From contig SADC01000844.1 in NCBI GenBank assembly GCA_004194705.1, positions 160,478-224,477 on the forward strand: a stretch of DNA of 64,000 nucleotides, read 5' to 3'. A program made the position numbers and the translations under genes. This DNA is from Ditylenchus dipsaci (taxonomy: Eukaryota > Nematoda > Chromadorea > Rhabditida > Anguinidae). Shown here piece by piece: positions 11,965 through 22,199 of the stretch (positions within the stretch are counted from its first letter, which is position 1; every line of letters starts with the position of its first letter). The notes below the pieces were generated by a model. It was not told where the DNA came from, searched no databases, and saw only the letters and a program-made list of their open reading frames with translations.

Positions 11965-12040
11965 CAAGCGACCCGAAAAACAGCACCAGCGCCGGCCATT
12001 TTCAAAGTCAGCGCCAACGCCGGCGTCAGCGCCAGATATT
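11965..12040. repeat. GC-rich word array GCGCCGGC (left part)
   Basis: cgacccgaaaaacagcacc followed by agcgccggcc and acgccggcgtcagcgcc. A related block lies at 13283-13425 on the other side of the hAT element at 12153-13221, which suggests the hAT jumped into this older element. Confidence 0.4.
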
Positions 12041-12152
12041 AGAGAGCGAATTCACCAAATTTTCTCTCTTTTTCTAATAATTACAAAATAACGGCGAAAG
12101 TAACAACTTTTTGTAGCAACTTTTTTCTTCTAGTTATTAAATTTATTGCTAT

Positions 12153-13221
12153 TAGAGCTGGTGGCGATGCGATATATCGCAGATGCGATATATCGCATAT
12201 CGCACAAAATTTGAAGAAAAAATATCGCATCGCTATATCGCATTTTTGTTTTCAAAAATATCGCATATCGCATCGCAATTTTAAAAAATATCGCATCCTT
12301 ATTCAAAAAATTTTTTGCTTGCTATATGATAAGTTTGATGTTGAACAGACGAAGTGAGATCTTATTTTTCACAGTATGATTATATAATCGATGCTTTTTT
12401 CAGGGTTCATGCGCTGGCAATGTCTCGAGACGCTCGCTTCAAAGACAGAATCGCATCAAACAAGACAGAGTTCATCGAAAATGTGACTTTATGTATCCAA
12501 GAAAAGTGTGAAGCTGACCTCAGTTCCATCGAAACCGAAGAAGGTATATGTTTGATCATTGCCTTCTCTCTCATTTTTTTGCTTCAGCTGTAAAATCTCC
12601 TCCTCCTAAGCGTTAAAGTTCCTTTTTCGGCTAACTTAGCGATCTATTTACAGATGATGAATTAACAAATGGTGAGCAGGTTAGCGGAGCAATGATTGAG
12701 ATTAAGGCCTACAACAAGGAGAAACGCATCGATCCGAAAGCGAACCCTTTGGATCACTGAAAGGTAGATGCAAGCTCATTTCTTATTTCATCAACGCGAT
12801 GCGTTTTTGATACAAAATTTTTTAAGAAAAAGAGAAGACATATCCAATTCTCGCTAGGATCGCTCGACGTTATCTATCGGCTATCAACCAACCAAGTGAG
12901 CAGCTATTCTCCGTGCCAGGGATGTGTTCGATTACCGTAGGTCCAATCTTCCTGAACAAAAGTCTTTCTTCGCTAAATTTCTCGTATTGAGTTGTTAATT
13001 CGTGAATTTTGTGTTCGTCTGCTGGTATTTAGTTATGGAGTTATTGGTGTATATAAAGAATTTTTTGTTCAAAATATATCGCATATGCAATTTTAAGGTA
13101 AAAATATCGCAGCGATATATCGCACCTGAAATTACATATCGCATCGCACATATCGCATCACAATTTTTCACTCAAAAATATCGCATCGCACATATCGCAA
13201 AAAGACAAATTTCCAGCTCTA
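12153..13221 (+). mobile_element. hAT element with GCGATATATCGC word arrays
   Basis: Ends tagagctgg / ccagctcta are flanked by a perfect 8-bp duplication ATTGCTAT (12145-12152 and 13222-13229). Both terminal zones are arrays of gcgatatatcgc-like words (about 12165-12300 and 13078-13200). The middle carries the C-terminal part of a hAT transposase, so this is a shortened copy of a coding element. Confidence 0.88.
12403..12998 (+). pseudogene. hAT transposase C-terminal fragment
   Basis: An exon after ttttttcag (12403-12545) encodes ALAMSRDARFKDRI, like the conserved DPRFK region of hAT transposases. A second piece (about 12655-12760) encodes acidic, Lys-rich sequence ending in DPKANPLDH. The third (about 12835-12998) encodes YPILARIARRYLSAI and SEQLFSV, then after a one-base slip a FDYRRSNLPEQ stretch. 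This is the hAT dimerisation region, in which the protein packs with a second copy. The N-terminal zinc finger and catalytic core are missing, so it cannot be an active enzyme. It lies between the terminal word arrays of its own element. Confidence 0.75.
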
Positions 13222-13282
13222 ATTGCTATCACTTTTAAGTTAAATCCTGTGGTCGTGTTCCAAGAAAGTCGTGTGGCGGCAT

Positions 13283-13425
13283 AATGATACGTGACCCGAA
13301 AAACAGTGACGACACCAGCGCCGGCCATTTTTTGAAATCAACGGCATCGTCGGCACCGGGTATTTTCAAAAAAATCTACACCAGCGCCCGGCGCTTAAAA
13401 GCGACTGGGCCTGGCGTTCGGGCAA
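13283..13425. repeat. GC-rich word array GCGCCGGC (right part)
   Basis: gtgacccgaaaaacagtg, accagcgccggcc, cagcgcccggcgc and ggcgttcgggc. It shares words with 11965-12040 across the inserted hAT element. Confidence 0.4.
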
Positions 13426-13579
13426 GTATGTATGCGATATTGAAAGCCACTATGTACCACCATATTTTCCTTTTTGCCCTATATACTTATTTACACCTCT
13501 TTTAACTTACAACACTTTTTAGGCAACATTTTTAAAATGTTAATAATAATGTTGATAAAAAAATTATGCGATATGCAAT

Positions 13580-13740
13580 ATACCGTATTCTCTCTAATAA
13601 TCCAACATCTCTATTTAAAGCAACACTCTCGTTTTTTGACTAGGATTTCAGAATTAGGGACATTTTTCATTAACAATTTTAAGATTATTAAGGGATTGAA
13701 AAATAATCCGGCACTTATGCCGTTGCCCCCCCCCCTCTAA
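13580..13740. repeat. TACCGTA-type fragment, word ATAATCC
   Basis: Begins taccgtattctctctaataa. Further copies of the aataatccggcac word occur near 13700. No right end is seen. Confidence 0.35.
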
Positions 13741-13809
13741 ATTCTCGAAAGGTAACCCAGAAACACCTTCTTAACTGGTTTTTTCTGTTCAATACGATAA
13801 AAGAAACAT

Positions 13810-14568
13810 TTGGCGCTACTTGCATATACCATCCCCCTGTTGCGTCTTCGACGCAAGTGATGTCTACAAAATTATTCACTTTCCCAGTCTGGGGTTGGTG
13901 GCCTACTGGTTAAGGCATTTCCCTGCGGATCCAAAGGAAGGGGATCAAATATCCCCTCCATTCCCCTTTTTCCAATTCACGAGCTGTTGGCCGTGGCCGC
14001 TCGCGACACCCCCCCCCCCAAATCAACTTTTTTTAAATGTTCCCCAACACCCTATATCGACCTAAAATCGCCTCAGAAGCTCAAAACAGAGATTATTTTT
14101 GAGTTTTGGTCAATAAAAAAGCGAGTTTCTGGACCACCAAAAAGTACCCATTTCGACCATTTTCGAAGGGATTTAAAGCTGTAATAGGGTGGAAGTAGAC
14201 CAAAAAGGGGCCAATTTTGAACAAAAAGGAAGATGTTGAACATAGTTTTGTTGACTGGGGCATACCGCATAAATAAACTCTGGTATGCATACATTTTTCA
14301 TTCATCCAGAGTCACTTTCGATCAAAAATGCATTTAGAGACTATTTTTGCCCAGCTCCAGTGACCAAAACATGATGAAACAGGTAAAAAGTCGAAATTCA
14401 AAAGTGCCCAAAACTCAATTTTTTATTGACCAGAACTTTAAATTAATGTCTTTTTTGAACTCTTGAGGCGATTTTGAGTCAATATAGAGTGTTTTAAAAC
14501 ACTTTTAAAAAAATTTGATTTGGGGGGGGGGGGAGGGGTGCAAGGGGAGTATATGCAAGTAGCGTCAA
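13810..14568. mobile_element. Inverted-repeat element with ends GGCGCTACTTGCATATACC
   Basis: Left tggcgctacttgcatatacc and right gtatatgcaagtagcgtca are inverted copies, next to C- and G-runs respectively. A short aacatt repeat flanks both ends. Inside are a tRNA-like stretch (about 13890-13960) and mirrored ccaacaccctatatcgacc / caatatagagtgtt segments. Related ends occur near 9075, 17397-17585 and 39757-39950. Confidence 0.5.
13888..13960 (+). repeat. tRNA-like stretch (SINE-type)
   Basis: ggtggcctactggttaaggc resembles a pol III A box, and gggatcaaatatcccc about 40 bp later resembles a T-arm/B box. The cloverleaf is not convincing, so I read it as tRNA-derived repeat rather than a tRNA gene. 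Confidence 0.3.
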
Positions 14569-15109
14569 ACATTTCTTATCAGTTTCTAATAAATAAAACG
14601 AACTCTTCTTTCAGAAAAAATTTACTTAGAGTCGTCTTAGGTACCATGGTCTTTTCATGGTATTTTTCATTAATCTTCGGTCACATTAGATTAAGCTTAG
14701 GCTTTAGGTAAGGGTAGGCCAGCGTATGTTAGGACGGACTCAAACATGTTTTCTTTCTTTTTTAGTGTTTGAAAACCATTTTTGAGCCCATCCTGAGAGA
14801 CGCTGGCCTACCCTGGCCCGAGCCAAAAACACCATTTTTGGCCAAAAAACGCGAGCACTTTCGCACTGCGCCACGGAAGCCACTTTTTCAAACCGAAATG
14901 GCTTTACCCCCCCCCTTTAAAGGCATGTGATCTTCTTTTTAAACATGAAACATATGTGTTATATAGAAATTTATTCTTAGAATTAATAATTTAAGTTATG
15001 ATACAGAAATAGATTTTACTTTATTGTTTTCTACGGAGCAATGAAGCAGTGAGAAAAAAATCTTCTAAATTCTCTGAAAAAAATAAAACATTGTATAGGA
15101 CGCGATTAT

Positions 15110-16530
15110 TGCAACTGGTCATTTAAAAGACAATTTCTGAGAGAATGATAAACCGACTTACTGCGATTTTTTTCCGAAATTTTTCTGTGATGTCCATCAT
15201 GTTCTGCTACTCTTCCTGAACAACTTTCAAAAAGACAGTCCATGTGAAATATTCATGTGGACCGAAATATATACATTTTAAAAAATGTACTCAAATTCTG
15301 CTATAAATGTTGATTTTCACTCGTTTTCACAGAGTCTTCTGTAAACGTTTGGTGTAATTAGAACTGGCTTGATCTGCGCTTTCTTTTGAGGTATTTAACT
15401 GCTAATTTTTCTCATAAAAAATCCAGAACCAACCGCTTTTTTGAAAAAAAGTGTGTTTTCCAAAATGCAAATTTTCGCGAAAAATGACAACTTCTCCATT
15501 GTTCAAATATTCCGACCTGATTTTTATTGCAGATTTTGATTCAGCATTTAAAACTAAACAATTTGGCTAAAAAAATTTCGGATCGAGGGGGGGGGGGGTT
15601 GGTGGGAGGTTATAGACGTTTGAAATCACTTTCTCACACGAAATATCACACGTAAATTCCCCATAACTTTTTTTCTGCTGAGAAAACCTTGAATTTTAAC
15701 ACCGGATTCATGTTCAGCGTGGTCGGTTTGCATGCGAAACTACTTTCACATCAAGAAATTGCCTTCGAATTTCAAAATCCGCTCGGGACAAAAATTTATT
15801 TAAGAGAATTTCAATAACTCAATAAAATACTTTAAAATATTTTTTGTCTCGATCGGATTTTGAAATTTGAAGGCAATTTTTTATGTTAAAGTGGTTTAAC
15901 ATGCAAATCGACCACGTTGAGCACGAATCCGGTGTTAAATCGGAAGGTTTTCCTAGCAGAAAAAAGTTATGGGGAATTTACGTGTGAAGTTTAGTGTGAG
16001 ATAGTGATTTCAAACGCCTATAACTTCCCCCTCCCCTCGGTCTGAAATTTTTTTCGGCCAACTTGTTCAGTTTGAAATGCTGAATCAGAATCTACAATAA
16101 AAATCAGGTCGGAATATATGGAAAAATGGAAAAATTGTTATTTTTCACGTAAATTTGCATTTCGGAAAACACATTCTTTTCGAAAAAGCGAGTGGTTCCA
16201 ATTTTCTTTATAAGAATTATTAGCAGTTCAATATCTAAAAAAAGCGCAGTTTAAGCCAGTTCTAATGACACGAAATTTTTTCAGAAAACTGGGTTAGAAT
16301 GAGAAAAAATCAACATTCATAGCAGAATGGTGAAAATTAAGAACAAAATTTGAGTGCACTTTTTAAAATGTATATATTTCGGTCAATATGCATATTTCAC
16401 ATGCACTGTTTTTTTAAAGTTATTCAGGAAGAGTAGCAGAACATGAGGGACATCAGAAAAAAATTTTTGAAAAAAATCGTGGTAAATATTCCTTTGTGAC
16501 TTTATCATTTTCTCAGAAAGTCTCTTTTAA
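15110..16530. repeat. 1.4 kb palindrome with about 650-bp arms
   Basis: The left arm (about 15120-15795) returns inverted as the right arm (about 15855-16520). Mirrored pairs include catgtggaccgaaatatata / tatatatttcggtcaatatg, ccgacctgatttttattg / caataaaaatcaggtcgg and tcatgttcagcgtggtcg / cgaccacgttgagcac. Spacer about 60 bp. No coding sequence. Likely a fused or foldback transposon. Confidence 0.75.
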
Positions 16531-17134
16531 CAGCTTGCTAATACTCTTTCATATTTTCGCCAACCAGTAAACTATAAAAAAATTCTGACCATAACTTTTC
16601 TTTTCAATTAAACTTCAATTTGTAGTAAAGTAAGCAATGACGAAAATTCTTAAAATAATGAAAAAAACGGTTCCCGGACTGTCATTTTAAAATTATTTGT
16701 TTCAACTTTTCCAGGTTTCTGTTTTTTTGACACTAGTCTTTTTAATGCTGGAAAGTAGTCTTGCTGCTCTAGCTTGCTATCTAATTTGACTAAACAATTT
16801 TAGGAATGTTAAGAATAAAGTCATTGAAAAATTAAAAAGGTTAGGAATTAGTCAGTCATCGAAGTGGCCACTCGGTCAAGTTTTTAAGACGATGAAAGAA
16901 CCTACTTATTAATAACAATAGTGAGCACAGGTCCTGAACTGCAAAAGACCATCCAGACCAATACAATACCACATCTGATTTCCAAAATTGGTCTATTTAA
17001 ATTTCCAACGGAGTGTCTCAGCAAAAATACAACTGCCGTAAAAATAAAAGTAAATAAAGACTGCACAAACAGGCGAATCTCCTGTCTACTTATTTTTCTA
17101 CTGCTAGCTCCAGATGAGTTTCGCTAAATTAACA
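16531..17134. other. AT-rich sequence, nothing recognised
   Basis: A short open frame at 16921-17127 has no domain or splice context I can support. No repeat ends seen. Confidence 0.3.
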
Positions 17135-17372
17135 TACCGTGTTCTCTCTAATATAAGCTCCCTGATTCAAAATCGCGTTTTCGGCATTGTTTTAAAGCCA
17201 CTTTCTTGAAAACTGCTCTCAGGCAAACTACCTCTGAATTTGTAGCTCATATCACTGGCTATAAATTGAGGTATAACTTGGCTGAGTAAAATTTTCAAAA
17301 GGTGGGTCGAAAACATAATGCCATGAACACGATTTTGAATGAGAGGGGGCGTCTATTACATGGAATACGGTA
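17135..17372. mobile_element. TACCGTA-type MITE (diverged)
   Basis: Starts taccgtgttctctctaata and ends gtctattacatggaatacggta, about 238 bp. The inner word is less repeated than in other copies, so this is probably an old copy. Confidence 0.5.
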
Positions 17373-17396
17373 AATTTCAATATAAACCTCCCAAAA

Positions 17397-17585
17397 AGTA
17401 CTACTGGAATATACCCCACCCAATAATTTAGTCTTAGGCTTTGACTCAGGCTTACGTCCGTATGCTTAGGCTTAACTTTAACAGCCATTACTAACAGGAC
17501 TTTTCGTACAACTTTTTTCTTCAAAAATGGTGGTTTTAGGTACACTCTAAAAATTATTTGAGAGGGTATATTCCAGTAGCTTTTT
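17397..17585. mobile_element. Inverted-repeat element, ends CTACTGGAATATACCC
   Basis: gtactactggaatatacccc is mirrored by gggtatattccagtagc. A similar end follows at about 17590 (ggggtatactacagtagcg). Confidence 0.45.
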
Positions 17586-18011
17586 CGGTAGGGGTATACT
17601 ACAGTAGCGTCGGTAAATTTATAGGCTATAGGTGAAAACACTCATCAAAATATGTGTTTATTTATTTATTTTTACCTCCTTAAATTTAAACTTTTTACAT
17701 CCTCTAATGTATTTTCCACCAGCCAAATTTATATATGACACAAGCAGTCCATATTTTGTGCAAGAAATGGAGACTCTGAGCAGTTAGCACAATTATTATA
17801 CCAATGTGTGCTGTTCTCTTAGTGAGGTCTATGATACATTAGCTTTTAACCAATGCACATACACTTGACCACTGCTAAATGCTAAGAGTTTCCATTTCTT
17901 GCACAAAGCATGAACTTGATGTGTCAAATATGAACTTGGCTGGCATAAAACCGATTTGAGGAGGTGAAAAATTTCAAGGAAGTAAACTTATATTGAGGAG
18001 TGTTAAGCTAT

Positions 18012-18245
18012 TTAATCATAAATACAAACTGTTTTAGATATATGAAGAGTGAGCGCTGTGTAAATGAGCATGCAAATGATAGGAAATGGGGCAGTGCATA
18101 CCACGTCAATAATAGCTAGTTTGGAACCGAGTGGAATAAATGAAAAAGTAGGTGCATCATCATCTCCATGCAAAGAAATCATCATTGGGGTATCCGCGTT
18201 GCCCATGAACAAAACAAAAAACACAAATCCTAGGAGATAGCACAA
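18012..18245 (-). CDS. Possible small exon with signal-peptide-like start
   Basis: A 77-codon - strand frame starts with a hydrophobic stretch (CYLLGFVFFVLF) that could be a signal peptide or membrane segment, followed by an acidic stretch (HGDDDAPTF) and a second hydrophobic stretch. A gtatgc donor-like site follows GSKLAIIDV. The region is not obviously repetitive. No family is recognised and no neighbouring exon could be joined, so it may be chance. Confidence 0.18.
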   Translation of the reverse strand: MCYLLGFVFFVLFMGNADTPMMISLHGDDDAPTFSFIPLGSKLAIIDVVCTAPFPIICMLIYTALTLHISKTVCIYD

Positions 18246-18505
18246 AAGCAGCAGAAACTAAAAGTTTTTTGTTGGAAATTTTAGATTAGGATGGGTGTAC
18301 GTTGAAAAGCAGAGTCTCTGACTTGCTGGATTGAGCCGAGTATACCACTCTTCGGATAACAATCCATCTATTTAGTGCCAATACTGCATGTTGGGGAATC
18401 ATAGCTATCCAAGCAGCACAGACTACAGAAGCAACTATCTAGAAAAGGTTTGTAAAAGTTTTTGTGTGTAGTATACCCTCTCGCAAAATGATGGTGTAGT
18501 ATAAG

Positions 18506-19564
18506 TAGGGTCGGGTAACGGTTTTTAACCGGTTTCAAATTGACGCTCCCGTCTCTTATTATACAGTCAACTCTCGCCTTACAGTCAACTCCCAAACATC
18601 CAAACTTTTGAAACGTTGGAATTTGGAAAATTACGGCTTGAAACTTCTAACTAGGGTTGTCGAGCCGAAGGCTCGAAATCGAACTTTCGGCTCGAAAGTT
18701 CGATTTTTTTCGAACTTCGAGCCGAACCGAAGGCTCGAAATTTTGAAGCTTAAAACTTCGAACCTATGGCTCTAAAAAATTTGACGGCTCAGCGACATTG
18801 CAATTTTTTTCGAGCTTTTGACTCGAAAGTTCGATTTTTTTCGAACTTCGAGCTTTGAGTCGAGCCGAAGGAACGAAAATTTTCGAGCTTCGAACTTCAA
18901 GCCGAAGGGTCGAAATTTTCGAACTGCTTCGAGCTTTCGAGCCGAAGGCTCTAAAATTTCGAATACTTGACAACCTTACTTCTAACCTTGGCTAGGTTTT
19001 GCTAAAAATCGATAAAACCTATTACTTTAACTATTAATTTACAAGGGTCGAGAGAGTCTTATCGGAGCCTATACAGACATTTTCGCAACAAAGAATACCT
19101 AATTTTTGACAACAAAATTGTGCTCAGCGTGCTCAATTTGCTTACAAACAGCTCTTACAATTCAAACATGACTCTTTGGAAATGTTTTCAAGACAAAAAA
19201 GGTTTAAATTTAGTCCGGATTTTCATCCCAAATACAATGACTTCATTTCTAAAATTAGGCAGATGCCCCTCTTAAAACGCGTATTTTCTGACGCCTTTTC
19301 TTTGAACAAAAGCTGACATTCTGAGAAACATGATGGTGTTAGTGACAAAAATGATTTCCCCCTCTACGACCAATTTTGGCCTTCGAAGTCAAAAAGGCGT
19401 TACCCACCCATGCCAAATACTATATAGAGATGTTGATTGATATAACTCTGATGATAATTGTTACGATTTTTTCAAAAAATGTTTGAACCCTTTTTAACCG
19501 GTCATCCGGGTTTCCACCGGCGAATTAACCAAATATTAAATGACCGGTCAATAAACCAGCCCTG
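18506..19564. mobile_element. hAT-type element with AACCGGTT words
   Basis: Ends tagggtcggg / ccagccctg are flanked by agtataag (18498-18505) and agtataac (19565-19572), a 7/8 match to an 8-bp duplication. Terminal zones contain tttttaaccggtttc on the left, and tttttaaccggtcatccggg and gaccggtca on the right. A second hAT MITE (18652-18978) and a pogo-like end (18562) lie inside it. Confidence 0.6.
18652..18978. mobile_element. hAT MITE made of TTCGAGCCGAAGGCTCGAA words
   Basis: Ends tagggttgtcgagcc / cttgacaacctta are flanked by a perfect 8-bp duplication CTTCTAAC (18644-18651 and 18979-18986). The whole 327-bp body is an array of ttcgagccgaaggctcgaa-like words on both strands. It shares the tagggttgtcga end with the element at 58874-60111. 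Confidence 0.85.
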
Positions 19565-19664
19565 AGTATAACTAAAGACAACAAATTGAACTTTGACAAA
19601 TTCAATATTTGAAGTATCCTTGTAATTTACCGTAAGACCTCTGATAATTGGTACTTGTGCACTT

Positions 19665-20335
19665 GGGCCCCTTTTTTGGTTAACTGTAAATATGGTTTAA
19701 ACGTCTCCTTAGTAATTTTTATACGCCAGAAACGATAAAAAAAGTTGTGTACTAACAATTTCCGCACTAAAAAAAGAAGTTCTCAAAAAAAGTTGGCTAC
19801 CAAAGATTGACCGACCGCCTTGGTCCCACAAGGTGAAATATCGTATATTGAGGTATACCACCTCGTTTTGGTCACTGGAGCTGGGCGAAAGGAGTCTTTA
19901 ATGCATGTATGGTTATGAGTCTCTCTCGGAATCATGTCTAAGGTAAGTGAGTGCGCGCATTTCTAACCAACCAAGCCCCTGCTTGGGGTTGAGATGCGCA
20001 CACCCACGTACCTTAGACACCAATCACTCGAAGTAACTCTGGATGCATAAAAACAATATGCATACCAGAGTTTCTTTATGTGCCAGGCCCCAGCTAACAG
20101 AACTATGTTCAAATTCCATCTTTTTTAGTTTTTCAGGATGTATAGGTACGCTTTTTTAGTTTAATTACCTTGGGGACCAAGGCAGTTGGTCAATCTTTGG
20201 TAAGTAACTTTTTGTTGAGAACTTCACTTTTTAGTGCGGAAATTGTTAGAAAACAACTTTTTCATCGTTTCTAGCGTATAAAAATTACTTAGGAGACGTT
20301 TAAACCATATTTACAGTTAACAAAAAAAGCCTTCC
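19665..20335. mobile_element. 670-bp palindromic element carrying hairpin copy 5
   Basis: The arms ttaactgtaaatatggttta ... gaccaaggcggtc (about 19668-19835) and their inverse (about 20165-20330) enclose a repeat module with the small hairpin. A TACCGTA-like start (taccgtaagacctctgataa) lies at 19629. Confidence 0.55.
19936..20018. repeat. Small hairpin repeat, copy 5
   Basis: gtctaaggtaagtgagtgcg ... aagcccctgcttggggttg ... gatgcgcacacccacgtacc. It has the shortest loop of the five copies. Confidence 0.55.
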
Positions 20336-20339
20336 GAAT

Positions 20340-21160
20340 TGGAGATGGTGGATTTTAGTCTGGATTTTGGATGGTTTTTTGTTCAAGCCCAATTTCAATT
20401 TAAAAATGTAATAGGTACAAACACAATCGAGGCGCCTCCATTGTGTTTAGTTCTCTTTAAATTTTGAATTTTGTGGGAAATTTGCTTGCTGTCCTTAAAT
20501 CGAGTGTCCTTGTATCGAGTGTAATTTTGCTTTTATTTAGTTCAGACCAGGGCTGCCATTTGGCTAGATTATTTGAGATTGGCCTAACTTCTGAAAAGTT
20601 GAGTTGTAAGCCCTTATTCAGGCTTTGCTCTCAGTCGAGATTTGACTGAATTTTTGCAAGCATAATGGTTAGCACAAATACAAATATTTTGCTTTAAAAC
20701 TATTTCGCAGCGTTGTCGTTTTTCTGTCTCTCATTTTAAATAACAAGTTGGCAGTTCCTAAATTTTTTTATGACAAATAATCTAGCCTAAAATGATGTTC
20801 CTGCACTTATCTCTCTAACTTTTCATAACTCGTGACAGTCCTAAAAGAATTCAGTAAGAGCCACCCCAAATAACCAACCTTTTCAAAAACTCCGTTGAGA
20901 TCATATTCGAATACAAAAATATTCCAGACAATCCATGAGCAGCCAGTTGTATTGTGTCTATAGCTGTGATGGATGTCATTATTCTGTAGCAGATTGAACA
21001 TCGATAGTTTGGGTAGTAAGCAAATATCTGAAACACCAGGTCTGCTACTTGCCTGATACTCTGCTACTTGGACTACATTTCCAACAATTATTCGTAATTT
21101 CTTCATTTCGTGCAGTCCAAAATAAAATTTACATTTTTACATTGAAGGAAGGGGGACTTC
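20340..21160. other. AT-rich sequence, nothing recognised
   Basis: Overlapping - strand frames at 20807-21106 show no domain and no coherent exon structure. I cannot support a gene here. Confidence 0.3.
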
Positions 21161-21164
21161 CTAC

Positions 21165-21475
21165 GCATCGGGGGTGCAACCAACTCGCTAACGCCATAAC
21201 TCGCCAACGTAAAATACTCACCAACGCCAAAAGAAACTCGCCAACGCAAAAACTCGACAATGGCGGAACTCGCCAACCAAGAATCTAGCCAACGAAAAAC
21301 TCGCCAACGAAACATTCGATTTAATTGCCACCTTCGGATCGGCCATAGAGGGCCGTTTACTCTAATTTTTCGTTGGCGAGTTCTTCATTGACGAGTTTTG
21401 CCGTTGGCGAGTTTTTCATTGGCGAGTATCGCCATTGACAAGATGTGACCTTGGCAAGTATTTTACGCTAGCGAC
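21165..21475. mobile_element. Inverted array of ACTCGCCAACG words
   Basis: About eight copies of actcgccaacg in the left half (21179-21310) face about six inverted copies cgttggcgagt in the right half (21373-21470), around a non-repeated centre. The architecture matches the terminal word arrays of the hAT elements. Ends and target duplication were not resolved. Confidence 0.55.
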
Positions 21476-21879
21476 TTTACAATCATTTTTAGCACTGATT
21501 TACTGTCAGCGAATGCCTTAATTTTGGCATTTCATGCAAATGACAGACCTGTGTAAAATGGTATGTAATTGGACATCGTTGAATGTTTTGAATAAGCTCT
21601 AACTTAATATTACCTTTTTCTTTGTATGATAGCTCGAATAAAAGCCTTGTATCTTTGATACATTTTTGTTTATGAAATTTTGTGTGACTTGTAGAAAAAA
21701 GTCAGAAAATATGTAATAGACCAGTTAAAGAAAAAATCCGAAAACAATCGATTTTCGGAAATTAAGCCTTTTGTAGCCTATAAATCAGCTTCACTAATTG
21801 TGAAAAAAACCCTACACTGATGAACTTCTTGGATAGCCAAGAGTGTGAGGATTACTTTGACACCAAACTTGTAAATAAA

Positions 21880-21935
21880 ATGAGGTAATATACACCCAAT
21901 GGAAGTCGAACCTGTGGCCTAGACGAGGCATGCTG
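21880..21935 (-). repeat. tRNA-derived SINE-like fragment (B box)
   Basis: On the - strand, ccacaggttcgacttcc is a good pol III B box, followed by attgggtgta. The same block (cataggttcgaatacc, attgggtgcaca) occurs on the + strand at about 25618-25648. Confidence 0.35.
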
Positions 21936-21940
21936 TATGG

Positions 21941-22182
21941 GGCAGGGCCCATTCGTATTCGCGTTTCTCGCATTTGACATACTTGTGTTCTGTTTTTTGA
22001 TCCACTTTTGCAGTTTACTCTTGGGCAATTTATCACGCATTTTGTAGCCAGTGAGATAAGCTAAAAAATGCGTGGTAAATTGCCCGAAAGTGGATTGCAA
22101 AAGTGGATCAAAAAATTTGAATTTTGCGAATACGAGTTTTGTCAAATGCGAGAAACGCGAATACGAATCGGTCCAGCCCTTG
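21941..22182. mobile_element. hAT-type palindromic MITE, word TTCGTATTCGCG
   Basis: Inverted arms cgtattcgcgtttctcgcat and atgcgagaaacgcgaatacg enclose a second inverted pair, gatccacttttgca / tgcaaaagtggatc. The flanks ctgtatgg (21933-21940) and ctgtatgc (22183-22190) fit an 8-bp duplication with one mismatch. A related single end lies near 3385-3425. Confidence 0.6.
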
Positions 22183-22199
22183 CTGTATGCCCCTAGAAG

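Noticed and set aside
13888..13960. Considered as a real tRNA gene
   Set aside because: No acceptor or anticodon stem pairs properly; it lies inside an inverted-repeat element.
17252..17641. 129-codon - strand frame
   Set aside because: It crosses the ends of two different inverted-repeat elements, so it is a chance mosaic.
20807..21106. 99-codon - strand frame with an overlapping 61-codon frame
   Set aside because: No domain, no splice context, and two frames open at once; not enough to call a gene.
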